Positions 17,766 through 26,268 of a stretch of DNA of 64,000 nucleotides are shown in pieces. Source of the DNA: Knufia peltigerae (taxonomy: Eukaryota; Ascomycota; Eurotiomycetes; Chaetothyriales; Trichomeriaceae); assembly GCA_030247855.1 (NCBI GenBank), contig JAPDRN010000056.1, positions 62,001-126,000 on the forward strand, written 5' to 3'. The position numbers and the translations under genes are program-made. Position 1 is the first letter of the stretch. Each line of letters opens with the position of its first letter. The notes beneath the pieces were generated by a model. The model was not told the origin of the DNA and ran no database searches. It was given only the letters and a program-made list of their open reading frames with translations.

Positions 17766-18725
17766 ATGTTCCCGACCATGTTCTTCAGCGCGGTACTGGC
17801 CTTCGTGGCCGTGGTCATCCTGTTCAAGGCGGTGCGGATGGTGCCACAGGGCTATGAATGGACCGTCGAGCGGTTCGGCCGTTACACCCACACCATGTCG
17901 CCCGGCCTGCATTTCCTGATCCCGATCGTCTACGGGGTGGGGCGCAAGGTGAACATGATGGAACAGGTGCTGGACGTGCCCGGCCAGGAAGTGATCACCA
18001 AGGACAACGCCGCCGTGCGCGTCGATGGCGTGGTGTTCTTCCAGGTACTGGACGCGGCCAAGGCCGCCTACGAGGTGTCCGTGCTGGAAGTGGCGATGAT
18101 CGCCCTGGTGCAGACCAACATCCGTACCGTGATCGGCTCGATGGACCTGGATGAATCGCTCAGCCAGCGCGAGGTGATCAACGCCAAGCTGCTCAGCGTG
18201 GTCGACCAGGCGACCAATCCCTGGGGCGTGAAGGTCAACCGCATCGAGATCCGCGACATCCAGCCGCCGCGCGACCTGCTTGATGCGATGGCACGGCAGA
18301 TGAAGGCCGAGCGCGAGAAGCGCGCGCAGATCCTCGAGGCGGAAGGTTCGCGGCAGTCCGAGATCCTGCGTGCCGAAGGCGAGAAGCAGGCCACGGTGCT
18401 GGAAGCAGAGGGGCGGCGCGAGGCCGCGTTCCGCGACGCCGAAGCCCGCGAGCGCCTGGCCGAAGCGGAAGCCAAGGCGACCCAGGTGGTGTCGGCGGCG
18501 ATCGCCGACGGCGACGTCCAGGCCATCAACTACTTCATCGCCCAGAAGTATGTGGAAGCGTTCAAGGAACTGGCCACATCGCCGAACCAGAAGCTGGTGC
18601 TGATGCCGATGGAGGCCAGCGGCGTGATTGGTTCGATCGCCGGCGTGGCCGAGCTGGCCAAGCAGGCCCTGTCCAACCAGGAAACCCGGCCGCAGGCAAA
18701 GCGGCCGCCACCGATCGGAGGCTGA
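17766..18725 (+). CDS. qmcA: SPFH domain/band 7 (stomatin-like, QmcA type) membrane protein
   Basis: A 319-residue protein with one N-terminal membrane helix (about 5-22) and a band 7/SPFH domain (about 25-190, MVPQGYEWTVERFGRYTHTMSPGLHFLIPI). A long charged coiled-coil rich in Ala/Glu/Arg (about 190-265, repeated AEGEKQATVLEAEGRR) and a short C-terminal domain follow. These proteins oligomerise at the inner membrane and organise microdomains or associate with membrane proteases. AAGGAAAG upstream sets ATG 17766. It precedes an NfeD-family gene by one base, the classic stomatin/NfeD pair. Confidence 0.9.
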   Translation: MFPTMFFSAVLAFVAVVILFKAVRMVPQGYEWTVERFGRYTHTMSPGLHFLIPIVYGVGRKVNMMEQVLDVPGQEVITKDNAAVRVDGVVFFQVLDAAKAAYEVSVLEVAMIALVQTNIRTVIGSMDLDESLSQREVINAKLLSVVDQATNPWGVKVNRIEIRDIQPPRDLLDAMARQMKAEREKRAQILEAEGSRQSEILRAEGEKQATVLEAEGRREAAFRDAEARERLAEAEAKATQVVSAAIADGDVQAINYFIAQKYVEAFKELATSPNQKLVLMPMEASGVIGSIAGVAELAKQALSNQETRPQAKRPPPIGG

Positions 18726-18726
18726 C

Positions 18727-19161
18727 ATGCGCTGGGAAGTCGTTGCCTGGGGCGCGTTGGCCTTGCTGCTGTTCGCCGCCGAAGCGCTGGCGCCCGGCGC
18801 GTTCATGCTGTGGATCGGCATCGGTGCGGCGGCGGTGTTCGCGCTGGTGGCGGTGTTCGCCGATATTCCGGTGCTGTGGCAGGTAATCGCCTTCGTGGTG
18901 CTGAGCGTGCTGTCCATCCAGTGCTACCGGCACTGGGGCAAGCCGCGTGCGCGGCAGAGCGACGCGCCGCTGCTGAACCGTCGCGCTGAACAACTGGTCG
19001 GGCGTGTGGTGCCATTGCAGCAGGCCATCGTCGGCGGGCAGGGCAGGGTCAGCATCGATGACGCGTCGTGGCAGGTGAGTGGACCGGAGCTGCAGGCCGG
19101 CACGCTTGTGCGGGTGGTGGCGGTGCAGGGCAGTGCGCTGGTGGTCGAAGCGGCCGGCTGA
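18727..19161 (+). CDS. NfeD family membrane protein (YbbK/NfeD1b-like)
   Basis: A 144-residue protein with two or three N-terminal membrane helices (about 5-65) and a C-terminal OB-fold NfeD domain (about 80-144, LVGRVVPLQQAIVGGQGRVSI). Short NfeD proteins partner with the SPFH protein encoded immediately upstream. The order and spacing are the same as ybbK-qmcA-type pairs. The protease domain found in long NfeD forms is absent. Confidence 0.88.
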   Translation: MRWEVVAWGALALLLFAAEALAPGAFMLWIGIGAAAVFALVAVFADIPVLWQVIAFVVLSVLSIQCYRHWGKPRARQSDAPLLNRRAEQLVGRVVPLQQAIVGGQGRVSIDDASWQVSGPELQAGTLVRVVAVQGSALVVEAAG

Positions 19162-19220
19162 GTTTTCCAGCCAACGGCGCAGCCCCTCGTGGGTGGTCGC
19201 TGAAAGCAGATGCTGGGTTG

Positions 19221-19324
19221 GGTCGGGCGGGTGGGCTGTGCAGGGGGCGCCGCAAGTACGTCCTTGTAGGCTTGGCCGCGCCATCCATGGCGCGGACACC
19301 CCTGCCCAGCCCACCCGCCCGACC
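19221..19324 (+). repeat. Large palindromic element, copy 1 (forward)
   Basis: The outer arms, starting GGTCGGGCGGGTGGGCTG at 19221 and ending at 19324, are complementary over about 25 bases with one bulge. They enclose the conserved core GCCGCAAGTACGTCC-TTGTAGGCTTGG and the hairpin GCGCCATCCATGGCGC. The fold is an outer helix with two inner hairpins. It pairs with an inverted copy 98 bases downstream. Confidence 0.8.
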
Positions 19325-19422
19325 TCTGACAGTTTCCGTTGGCGTTCACCCACGGAAAAGAAAATAAGAGCAAAGCAGAAGCGGGTCGCTGCGCTCGCGG
19401 GTCATTGCCGGGGTGGGGCGGT

Positions 19423-19524
19423 GTGGGGCGGTGTGGGGTGGAGGGACCGCAGGCGCCATGGATGGCGCCTACGAGCCTACACGGACGTACTTGCGGCGTG
19501 TCCCGCAACCCCACATCGCCCCAC
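19423..19524 (-). repeat. Large palindromic element, copy 2 (inverted)
   Basis: The core is on the minus strand: hairpin GGCGCCATGGATGGCGCC, then CGAGCCTACACGGACGTAC and TTGCGGCGT. The outer arms GTGGGGCG (19423-19430) and CGCCCCAC (19517-19524) close it, with a weaker inner arm. It faces copy 1 in a head-to-head pair. Confidence 0.75.
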
Positions 19525-19699
19525 CAGCCCACAGACGTCGCCGAGCCGATGCGCTTTGGCCGTTGCCGTTGCCTGGCTTGTAGAAAGCGCCCGCCGGCCG
19601 CAGGCCGGCCAACATCCCCCCGCTGCGCTGCGGCGCGACCTGCGACCGACCGATCTGGGATAATGCGCGTTCTTGTTTCCTCTGCTGCCGGACCCGGTC

Positions 19700-20812
19700 A
19701 TGACCCAGAAGACGCTGCTCAACGATACCCACCGCGCCCTTGGCGCCAAGATGGTCGATTTCGGGGGTTGGGACATGCCCATCCACTACGGCTCGCAGCT
19801 GGACGAGCACCACCTGGTGCGTCGTGAGTCGGGCGTGTTCGACGTCAGCCACATGACCGTGGTCGACCTGCGCGGCGACCAGGTCAAGCCGTTCCTGCGC
19901 CGCCTGCTGGCCAACTCGGTCGACAAGCTCAAGATCACCGGCAAGGCGTTGTACTCGTGCATGCTGAATCCGCAGGGCGGCGTCATCGACGACCTGATCG
20001 TCTATTACCTGGGCGAAGACTTCTTCCGCATGGTGGTCAATGCCTCCACCCGCGAGAAGGATCTGGCGTGGCTGCGCGAGCAGGCTGCGCCGTTCAACGT
20101 TTCGGTCGAGCAGCGGCCGGACCTGGCAATCCTCGCCGTGCAGGGTCCGCAGGCGCGCGACATCGTCATCGGCCTGGCCCGCGAAGCCGACCGTGAGTCG
20201 CTGGGCAAGCTCGGCCGTTTCGCCGCGCTGCAGGCGCAGTCCGACGACGGCGTTGAACTGTTCGTCGCCCGCACCGGCTACACCGGCGAAGACGGTTTCG
20301 AGATCCTGCTGCCGCAGGATGCCGTGGTCGCGTTCTGGAACCGCCTGCTTGCTGCCGGCGTGAAGCCGGCCGGTCTCGGCGCGCGCGATACCCTGCGCCT
20401 GGAAGCCGGCATGAATCTGTACGGCCAGGACATGGACGAAGCGATCAGCCCGTACGAAGCGGCGCTGGCCTGGACGGTGTCGCTGGACGAAGGCCGCGAC
20501 TTCATCGGCCGCGACGTGCTGGAGGCGCAGAAGGCGGCCGGCAACGCGCGTCAGATGATCGGCCTGGTGATGGATGAGAAGGGCGTGCTGCGCCATGGCC
20601 AGGCGGTCACCACGGCCGGCGGCCAGGGCGAGATCCTGTCCGGCACCTTCTCGCCGACCCTGGCCAAGGGCATCGCATTCGCGCGCGTGCCGGCCGGTGA
20701 ACTCGGTCAGGTCACCGTCGACATCCGCGGCCGTCAGGTGCCGGTGCGGGTGGTCAAGTTCCCGTTCGTGCGCGAAGGCCAGGCCCAGCCCGGCGTGCTC
20801 ACCGACGCGTGA
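19700..20812 (+). CDS. gcvT: Aminomethyltransferase (glycine cleavage system T protein)
   Basis: GcvT transfers the aminomethyl carbon from lipoylated H protein to tetrahydrofolate and releases ammonia. The 370-residue length is normal. Typical segments are HYGSQLDEHH, ESGVFDVSHMTVVDLRG (with the catalytic Asp), the folate-binding RTGYTGEDGFEIL and ARDTLRLEAGMNLYGQDMDE. I place the start at ATG 19700; the frame also opens 27 bases upstream without family support. gcvH follows after 94 bases. The P protein gene is not in the window. Confidence 0.95.
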   Translation: MTQKTLLNDTHRALGAKMVDFGGWDMPIHYGSQLDEHHLVRRESGVFDVSHMTVVDLRGDQVKPFLRRLLANSVDKLKITGKALYSCMLNPQGGVIDDLIVYYLGEDFFRMVVNASTREKDLAWLREQAAPFNVSVEQRPDLAILAVQGPQARDIVIGLAREADRESLGKLGRFAALQAQSDDGVELFVARTGYTGEDGFEILLPQDAVVAFWNRLLAAGVKPAGLGARDTLRLEAGMNLYGQDMDEAISPYEAALAWTVSLDEGRDFIGRDVLEAQKAAGNARQMIGLVMDEKGVLRHGQAVTTAGGQGEILSGTFSPTLAKGIAFARVPAGELGQVTVDIRGRQVPVRVVKFPFVREGQAQPGVLTDA

Positions 20813-20906
20813 TCCAAACGTGCCGGTCGTCACTGCCAGCAGTGGCGGCCGGTTGGTTACACTAGCCCCGTTTTTTCCACCCCCTGCATATCTCTGGAGC
20901 AGTCCC

Positions 20907-21302
20907 ATGAGCGAGATCCCCGGCGACCTCAAGTTCCTCAAGTCCCATGAGTGGGCCCGTGTCGAAGGCAATGGCCGCGTGACCGTCGGTATTTCCGACC
21001 ACGCTCAGGGCCTGCTGGGTGACCTGGTCTACGTCGAGCTGCCGGAAGTCGGCACGACCGCCAAGGCCAACGAGCAGATCGCGGTCGTGGAGTCGGTGAA
21101 GGCCGCCTCCGACGTCTACAGCCCGATCAGCGGCACCATCGTCGAGGTCAACTCGGCGCTGGCCGACAAGCCGGAAACCATCAACGAAGACGCCTACGGC
21201 GACGGCTGGATGTTCGTGGTCGAAGTGTCCAACAGCGAAGAGCTCAACGAGCTGCTGGACCCGGACGCGTACGCCGAAGGCCTGGAAGACGAAGAGCACT
21301 GA
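20907..21302 (+). CDS. gcvH: Glycine cleavage system H protein
   Basis: GcvH carries the lipoyl arm that shuttles the aminomethyl group between the P, T and L proteins. The 131-residue protein has the lipoylation motif ESVKAASD with K65, and DAYGDGWMFVVE near the end. CTGGAG upstream supports ATG 20907. It is followed by a strong rho-independent terminator, so gcvT-gcvH is a closed unit. Confidence 0.95.
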   Translation: MSEIPGDLKFLKSHEWARVEGNGRVTVGISDHAQGLLGDLVYVELPEVGTTAKANEQIAVVESVKAASDVYSPISGTIVEVNSALADKPETINEDAYGDGWMFVVEVSNSEELNELLDPDAYAEGLEDEEH

Positions 21303-21326
21303 GTCGTCGCTTCCCCGGTACGAAGA

Positions 21327-21355
21327 CGGCCACCCTCGGGTGGCCGTTTTCGTTT
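21327..21355 (+). terminator. Rho-independent terminator of gcvT-gcvH
   Basis: An 8-bp perfect stem CGGCCACC/GGTGGCCG (21327-21346) is followed directly by TTTTCGTTT, 25 bases after the gcvH stop. Confidence 0.85.
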
Positions 21356-22078
21356 CGGAGGACGCGTCGAACTTATGCCGACCGGTTCGCCGCATGCCAT
21401 CGCCATGGCATCCGCCGGTGTTGAGCGCGGCCAAAAGGCGTGCGCAGTTTTGCGCAAATCCGCGTTTCCACCCCCGCGGCGGCGCGCCCGGATGTGAAAA
21501 GTTTTTGGCCTTGTTGCAGGTCCGTTGTGCTGGCGTTGGCGAGTGCGTCGCCATGCACGACCACGTCGCCGTGCGATGTTCCATCTCCTCCCTGTGCATG
21601 ACGCAGAGTGCCTATTTCAAGTGTTTTTTCTTCGCTGATCGTGCGCAGCTGATGGTAGCGGCGCTGCGCGATGCAGTGTTTGCTGGCGCTCGCGAAGGCG
21701 CAGCGGCAGGCGCAGGAAGGGCTCCCGGGACGCGGCGGATGTGAAAATTTTTCGCGGGGGTTGTTGACAGTAAAAAAAACCGTGATTAGGTTTCGCCTCA
21801 GCAGACCTTGCCTGCCAAACCGAGTGCGCAGAATCAATCGTCCGATGCGAAGCAGCCCCTCGAAGACCACCGCGATCCTGACGACGGTGGACATGGCCCC
21901 GCTTCCCCCGGAGAAATGCAAGGCGACCCCTGTTCCGATGCCTGCTCCGCCGATCGTGGCGGGCATCACCGCATCCGTAACGGCGCGCCTGACGCGCCGG
22001 CGGTCCCCGCACGCAGCATGGGCGGGTTTGATCCACCTGGGCGTTTCAACTCCCTATCACTGACGAGGAGCCATCACC
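21356..22078 (+). promoter_or_regulatory. Long upstream region of the histone-like gene with a promoter and a duplicated motif
   Basis: Over 700 bases lie between the gcvH terminator and the histone-like gene. A good -35 TTGACA occurs at 21764-21769 with TAGGTT at 17-base spacing (21787-21792), which would give a transcript leader of about 280 bases. The motif GGATGTGAAAA followed by a T-run occurs twice, at 21490-21500 and 21738-21748; the second copy lies just upstream of the -35. Open frames here have no recognisable product, so I call no gene. Confidence 0.5.
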
Positions 22079-22618
22079 ATGGCAACCAAGAAAGCTGCGA
22101 AGAAAAAGCCTGCCGCCAAGAAAGCGGTGAAGAAGGTCGCCAAGAAGGCCGCTGCCAAGAAGGCAGTGAAGAAGGTCGCGAAGAAGGCGACGGCCAAGAA
22201 GGCAGTGAAGAAGGCTGCCAAGAAGGTCGCCAAGAAGGCCACGGCGAAGAAGACAGTGAAGAAGGCTGCGAAGAAGGTAGCCAAGAAGTCCACTGCCAAG
22301 AAGGCCGTCAAGAAGACCGCGAAGAAGGCCGTCAAGAAGGTAGCCAAGAAGGCCACCAAGAAGACTGCCAAGAAGGCCGTAAAGAAGACCGCCAAGAAAG
22401 CTACTGCCCGCAAGCCGGCCAAGAAGGTCGCCAAGAAGGCAGTGAAGAAGGCGGTAAAGAAGACCGCCAAGAAGGCGGTGAAGAAGACTGCGAAGAAGGC
22501 CACCAAGAAGGCTGCCCCGAAGAAGGCTGCCAAGAAGGTTGCCAAGCGCAAGCCGGCCGCCCGCAAGAAGAAGGCCGCCCCGGTGGCCCTTCCGGCAACG
22601 CCGGCACCGCTGATCTAA
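22079..22618 (+). CDS. Histone H1-like, lysine/alanine-rich DNA-binding protein
   Basis: A 179-residue protein made almost wholly of AKKAVKKVAKKA-type repeats (about residues 2-170) with a short nonbasic tail ending VALPATPAPLI. It resembles the C-terminal tail of eukaryotic histone H1 and bacterial H1-like proteins such as AlgP, which coat and compact DNA. GAGGAG about nine bases before ATG 22079 is a strong ribosome site. The gene is internally repetitive at DNA level (AAGAAGGCC/GTC units), which makes length changes by slippage likely. A terminator follows. Confidence 0.85.
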   Translation: MATKKAAKKKPAAKKAVKKVAKKAAAKKAVKKVAKKATAKKAVKKAAKKVAKKATAKKTVKKAAKKVAKKSTAKKAVKKTAKKAVKKVAKKATKKTAKKAVKKTAKKATARKPAKKVAKKAVKKAVKKTAKKAVKKTAKKATKKAAPKKAAKKVAKRKPAARKKKAAPVALPATPAPLI

Positions 22619-22645
22619 GTACTTCCCGATAGCCGTACCCTGAGA

Positions 22646-22684
22646 CCCCTTCCCCGACTGCCCAGCGGGGAGGGGTTTTTTTTT
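22646..22684 (+). terminator. Rho-independent terminator of the histone-like gene
   Basis: A GC-rich stem (CCCCTTCCCCG paired with CGGGGAGGGG, one bulged T) ends in nine consecutive T residues, 28 bases after the stop codon. Confidence 0.9.
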
Positions 22685-22701
22685 ATGGGCATCAGCTTTG
22701 G

Positions 22702-23604
22702 CTAGCTGCGACGGTCAGCTGCTTCACCGGGAAACCGCTCGACCAGGAAATCCACGAAGCTGCGCAGCCGGGTCGAGTGATAACGGTCGTGCGGATAGAC
22801 CACGTGCATGGGCCGACCGTGCCGGCCATGTTCCGGCAGCAACGGGACCAGGTCACCCGCAGCGATGTCCGCTGCCAGCAGCAGGCTCGACTGCAGGATG
22901 ATGCCCAGGCCCTGCAGCGCGGCCAGCCGCAACGCTTCGCCGTTGTTGATCTGCAGGCGTGCTGAGGGTGGCTGCCCCGCCGACGCTGCCTCGTTGCCAA
23001 GCCAATGCGACAGCGCAGCCGGATCCAGCGACAGGCATTGATGCTGTTGCAGCGCTTGCACGCTGTGCGGCGTGCCATGCCGTGCGAGATAGGCCGGTGA
23101 TGCGCACAAGGTCAGCCGATAGGGGCTGAGCGGACGCGCCACCAGATGCGTGGTGTCGGCAAGCGTGCCGATGCGGATCGCGGCCTCGAATCCCTCATCG
23201 GCCAGTTCGACCACGCGATCGGCCAGCACCAGTTCGACACTGACCTCGGGGTAGCGGTCCATGTAGGTCGATAGTGCCGGCACCAGCGCATGCGTGCCGA
23301 AGATCACCGGTGCACTGATCCGCAGCTTGCCCGCCGGTGCCAGATGGTGATGCTGGGCCTGCGCATCCGTTTCTTCCACCAGGCGCAGGATCTCCTTGCA
23401 GCGGCCGTAGTAGGCCTCACCGAAAGCGGTCATGTGCTGCCGTCGCGTGGTGCGGCTCAACAGCTGCATGCCCAGCCGTTCCTCCAGGGCGCGCAGGTGC
23501 TTGCCGGCCATCGTCGCGGAGATGTCCAGTGCCGACGCCGCGGCACTGAGGCTGCCCTTTTCCACGGCCAGCACATAGACCTGCATGCTCTCCAACAGGT
23601 TCAT
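22702..23604 (-). CDS. LysR family transcriptional regulator
   Basis: A 300-residue regulator with the N-terminal LysR helix-turn-helix (about 16-60: GSLSAAASALDISATMAGKH, then LRALEERLG and LLSRTTRR) and a C-terminal periplasmic-binding-like effector domain (about 90-295). It is divergent from an SDR gene 112 bases away, the usual arrangement for a LysR protein and its target. The inducer is unknown. Confidence 0.9.
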   Translation of the reverse strand: MNLLESMQVYVLAVEKGSLSAAASALDISATMAGKHLRALEERLGMQLLSRTTRRQHMTAFGEAYYGRCKEILRLVEETDAQAQHHHLAPAGKLRISAPVIFGTHALVPALSTYMDRYPEVSVELVLADRVVELADEGFEAAIRIGTLADTTHLVARPLSPYRLTLCASPAYLARHGTPHSVQALQQHQCLSLDPAALSHWLGNEAASAGQPPSARLQINNGEALRLAALQGLGIILQSSLLLAADIAAGDLVPLLPEHGRHGRPMHVVYPHDRYHSTRLRSFVDFLVERFPGEAADRRS

Positions 23605-23716
23605 CTGACACCCCGGGTTCTGAATGTTGAAACCTCGCCGAAGTTTATCAATCGAAGGTATTCAAAGAGCATGTCCGCACGGCCAGATGGGCCGGCAGAA
23701 CCTGGCAGGGCAACAC

Positions 23717-24475
23717 GTGAAACTGGATCTTGAAGGACGTACCGCGCTGGTCACCGGCGCAGGCAGTGGCATCGGCGCCGGTGTCGCGCGGGTGCTGGCA
23801 ACGCTGGGTGTGCGCGTGGCGATCACCGCGCGGCGGCAGGCGCCGTTGCAGTCGGTGGCGGCCGCGATCAAGGCGGCGGGTGGGCCGGTACCGGTCGTGG
23901 TGATGGGTGATCTGACCGACGCCGACGATGTGCAACGCATCGCCAGCGCATCGCTGGAGGCGCTGCAGCGCGTGGATATCCTGGTCAATGCAGCCGGTGG
24001 TGCACGGTTGGCCGGGGTGGCTGCAGCAGATGAGGTGTGGGACGAGGCGATGGCGCTGAACTTCTCGGCGGCACGACGGCTGACACAGGCGTTGCTGCCG
24101 TCGATGCGGGCCAATGGCTGGGGGCGTGTCATCAACCTCAGCGGGTCGATGGAGCCGCGCGCGGTGAATGCTGCGAGCCCGGCGAAGGCGGCGCTGCATC
24201 TGTGGAGCAAGGGGCTGTCCTGCGACGTGGCGGGCGAGGGCATCACCATCAACTCGATCGCCCCGGGGCGTATCAACAGCGCGCAGATCCTGGATCGGCT
24301 GCATCCCACCGAAGAGAGCCGACGTGAGTTCATCGCCCGCAACATCCCGATGGGGCGTTTCGGCGAACCGGAGGAGGTGGCACACCTGGTAGCGTTCCTG
24401 GCCTCACCGTTGGCGGGGTACATCACCGGCGCGGTGATTCCGGTGGATGGGGGAATGCACTACTTCGCCCACTAG
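23717..24475 (+). CDS. SDR family protein lacking the catalytic tyrosine
   Basis: A 252-residue Rossmann-fold SDR with an intact cofactor site (VTGAGSGIG near residue 12, then NAAGG) and the catalytic-Ser position in NLSGS. The expected Y-x-x-x-K reads A-S-P-A-K (in NAASPAKAAL), so the lysine is kept and the tyrosine is Ala. A subset of FabG-like SDRs has this change. I choose GTG 23717, preceded by GGCAGGG; the open frame extends to 23624 without a ribosome site. It is probably controlled by the divergent LysR gene. The substrate is not predictable. Confidence 0.75.
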   Translation: MKLDLEGRTALVTGAGSGIGAGVARVLATLGVRVAITARRQAPLQSVAAAIKAAGGPVPVVVMGDLTDADDVQRIASASLEALQRVDILVNAAGGARLAGVAAADEVWDEAMALNFSAARRLTQALLPSMRANGWGRVINLSGSMEPRAVNAASPAKAALHLWSKGLSCDVAGEGITINSIAPGRINSAQILDRLHPTEESRREFIARNIPMGRFGEPEEVAHLVAFLASPLAGYITGAVIPVDGGMHYFAH

Positions 24476-24528
24476 CATCGTCGACGCGCGGCCGGGCAGG
24501 GCTTGGCGCCGCGTGGAGGTCGCTGACG

Positions 24529-24558
24529 CAAAAAGGGCGACCCGAGGGCCGCCCTTCT
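24529..24558 (-). terminator. Rho-independent terminator of the serine hydrolase gene
   Basis: On the minus strand a stem AGGGCGGCCC-TC-GGGTCGCCCT is followed by TTTTTG, about 25 bases past the stop at 24581. Confidence 0.75.
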
Positions 24559-24580
24559 GCTCAACGTCGAGTTCGCCAGC

Positions 24581-25981
24581 TCAGCGCGGCGAGGCCACCG
24601 CGCGGTTGCCCGAGGCGCCCTTGCCCTTGCGCTTGTCCTGCTGTGCCGGGGCGGCACCCTCGGCCATCAGATTGTCGCTGCCGAAGTCGGTGTCCACGTC
24701 CAGCCAACGCTGCGACGGCAGGCCGAGGGCTGCGTCGAGCACGGTCGGCAACAGGCCGCTGGGCAGGCTGCTTTCACCGTTCCACATGATGGCGATGCCG
24801 AGGTCGCGCTCGGGCACCAATGCCACCAGACCACGGTAACCCTGCACGGCGCCGGCATGGAACACCACATCGTGACCGGCGTAGTCGAAGGTGCGCCAGC
24901 CCAGCGCGTAGCCGGCCGAGTGCAGGCGTTCGCGGCGCCAGCCCGAGCGCATCTCGCCGGGCGTGTTGATCAGGCTGGAGTGCAGGGTGGCCAGCAGCGG
25001 TGCCGGCAGCACGTCAGGACGGTGGCCGGTATGGGCCAGCAGCCACTGCGCCATGTCACTGGCACTGGCGTTGACACCGGCAGCCGGGGCCACGCGGTAA
25101 TAGGTCGGCTTCGGCGTCAGCGACACCCAGCCGTTGCGGCTGCGTACGTGCGGGCGTGCCCAGCGCGAGCTGGCCTGGATGCCGGCCAGGCCGAGGCTGG
25201 CATCGTTCATGCCCAGCGGCTTGAAGATGCGGCGTTCGACCGACTGCTCGTAGAAGCTGCCGGAGGCCGCATACACGACGTCGCCGATCAGGCTGAAGGC
25301 CACGTTCTGGTAGGCGTAGCAGTCGCCCGGCAGGCACTTCAGGCCGGTGTTGGCCAGCTTCTGGGTCAGCGCGTAGTACTCGGCATTGCCTTCGATGTCG
25401 CGGTCGTAGGCGTTGTACGGCAGACCGACGCGGTGGCTGAGTACATCGGCCACGGTGAGGCGGTCGGTGGCTTCCGGCGAGTTCAGGCGGAAGCCCGGTA
25501 CATAGTCGGTGACCTTGCTGTCCCAGCGCAGGGTGCCATCGTTGACCAGCAGGCCGGCCATGGTGCCGGCGAAGGCCTTGGACAGCGACGCCAGGCGGAA
25601 CACGGTGTGGGCGTCGACCGGCAACGGGTTGTTGACGTCGGTGACGCCGTAGCCGCGCGCGCTGAGCACGCGGCCGCCCTGCACGATGGCCACGGCCATG
25701 CCCGGCACGCGCTCGCCATAGGTGAGCTGCTGCGCCATCGATTCGATATTGGCGACGTTGAAACCGGCAGCCGGCAACTGCACCTGCGGCATCAGCCCGG
25801 TTCGGTAGGCCGCCGGCTGGGTGTGGGCGACGGCGCCACCGGCAGCGGTTTCGATGTTGGTCGGCATCGGCGGCAACGCCGGCGGGGTCTGCGCGGTGGT
25901 GGACAAGGCAAGGGGCATCAACATGCCCAGCAAACCGGTGGCCGCCGAACGGATCGGACGACGCAGGCTGTTCTTTTTCAT
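24581..25981 (-). CDS. Serine hydrolase, beta-lactamase/AmpC-like family
   Basis: A 466-residue exported protein with a basic start, a hydrophobic segment and likely cleavage near STTAQT (about 30). The beta-lactamase-like fold covers about 95-440. The SxxK motif is in LASLSKAF, the YxN motif in YAYQNVAF, and the third motif is HAG (FHAGAVQGY) in place of KTG. HAG occurs in esterase or peptidase-like members of the class C superfamily, so this is probably not a resistance beta-lactamase. A short basic tail (KRKGKG) follows. ATG 25981 is chosen because a signal peptide begins there. Confidence 0.8.
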   Translation of the reverse strand: MKKNSLRRPIRSAATGLLGMLMPLALSTTAQTPPALPPMPTNIETAAGGAVAHTQPAAYRTGLMPQVQLPAAGFNVANIESMAQQLTYGERVPGMAVAIVQGGRVLSARGYGVTDVNNPLPVDAHTVFRLASLSKAFAGTMAGLLVNDGTLRWDSKVTDYVPGFRLNSPEATDRLTVADVLSHRVGLPYNAYDRDIEGNAEYYALTQKLANTGLKCLPGDCYAYQNVAFSLIGDVVYAASGSFYEQSVERRIFKPLGMNDASLGLAGIQASSRWARPHVRSRNGWVSLTPKPTYYRVAPAAGVNASASDMAQWLLAHTGHRPDVLPAPLLATLHSSLINTPGEMRSGWRRERLHSAGYALGWRTFDYAGHDVVFHAGAVQGYRGLVALVPERDLGIAIMWNGESSLPSGLLPTVLDAALGLPSQRWLDVDTDFGSDNLMAEGAAPAQQDKRKGKGASGNRAVASPR

Positions 25982-26268
25982 CGGTTGGAACCCGTGCGCG
26001 ACTGCTGGGGATGATTCTAGCGCCGCTTTTCGCCTGTGCACAAACAAAGCGAAGATGAATGCGCATCTCGTTGAAAAAGTTGGATTTTTGACGCCAGAAA
26101 AGCGTGTATCACAAGGTGTCCGCCGGGCCAGTCCGTGACACTGCGTTGCAGCCATCGGCGCCGCCTGCGCTGGCGATGTTGCAGTGCATTGGATAACGTA
26201 CGCGCTTCACTGCCCCCGGAGCCCGCCATGCCGCTGTCCAACCGCCGTTTGCGGGCGAGGGGAGCCGC

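Larger units (their letters stand above)
19162..19699. other. Intergenic region holding a paired palindromic element and a putative gcvT promoter
   Basis: This 538-base gap contains no convincing gene. It holds a forward/inverted pair of the large palindromic elements (19221-19324 and 19423-19524). The segment just after nfeD (about 19166-19200) recurs at 28020-28060 and, inverted, at about 28480-28520, so it belongs to a longer repeat unit. A GATAAT sequence at 19659-19664 could be the -10 of gcvT. I see no glycine riboswitch. Confidence 0.6.

Noticed and set aside
19525..19699. Possible glycine riboswitch upstream of gcvT
   Set aside because: No glycine aptamer consensus could be found; the region holds repeats and a simple -10-like element.
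21340..21744. A 134-codon frame after the gcvH terminator
   Set aside because: It starts within the terminator, has no ribosome site and shows no recognisable product.
22057..22566. A hydrophobic LATFLAAFF-repeat frame on the minus strand
   Set aside because: It is the complement of the lysine codon repeats in the histone-like gene.
22079..22618. Short regular repeats that could suggest a CRISPR-like array
   Set aside because: The repeats are lysine/alanine codons in a continuous coding frame with no unique spacers.
21808..22632. A plus-strand frame running from the leader through the histone-like gene in a different frame
   Set aside because: It stays open because of the repeat composition, has no ribosome site or family similarity, and conflicts with the clear histone-like start.
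24581..25981. AmpC resistance beta-lactamase
   Set aside because: The KTG motif is HAG and there is no adjacent AmpR-type regulator, so an esterase or peptidase-like serine hydrolase is more likely.
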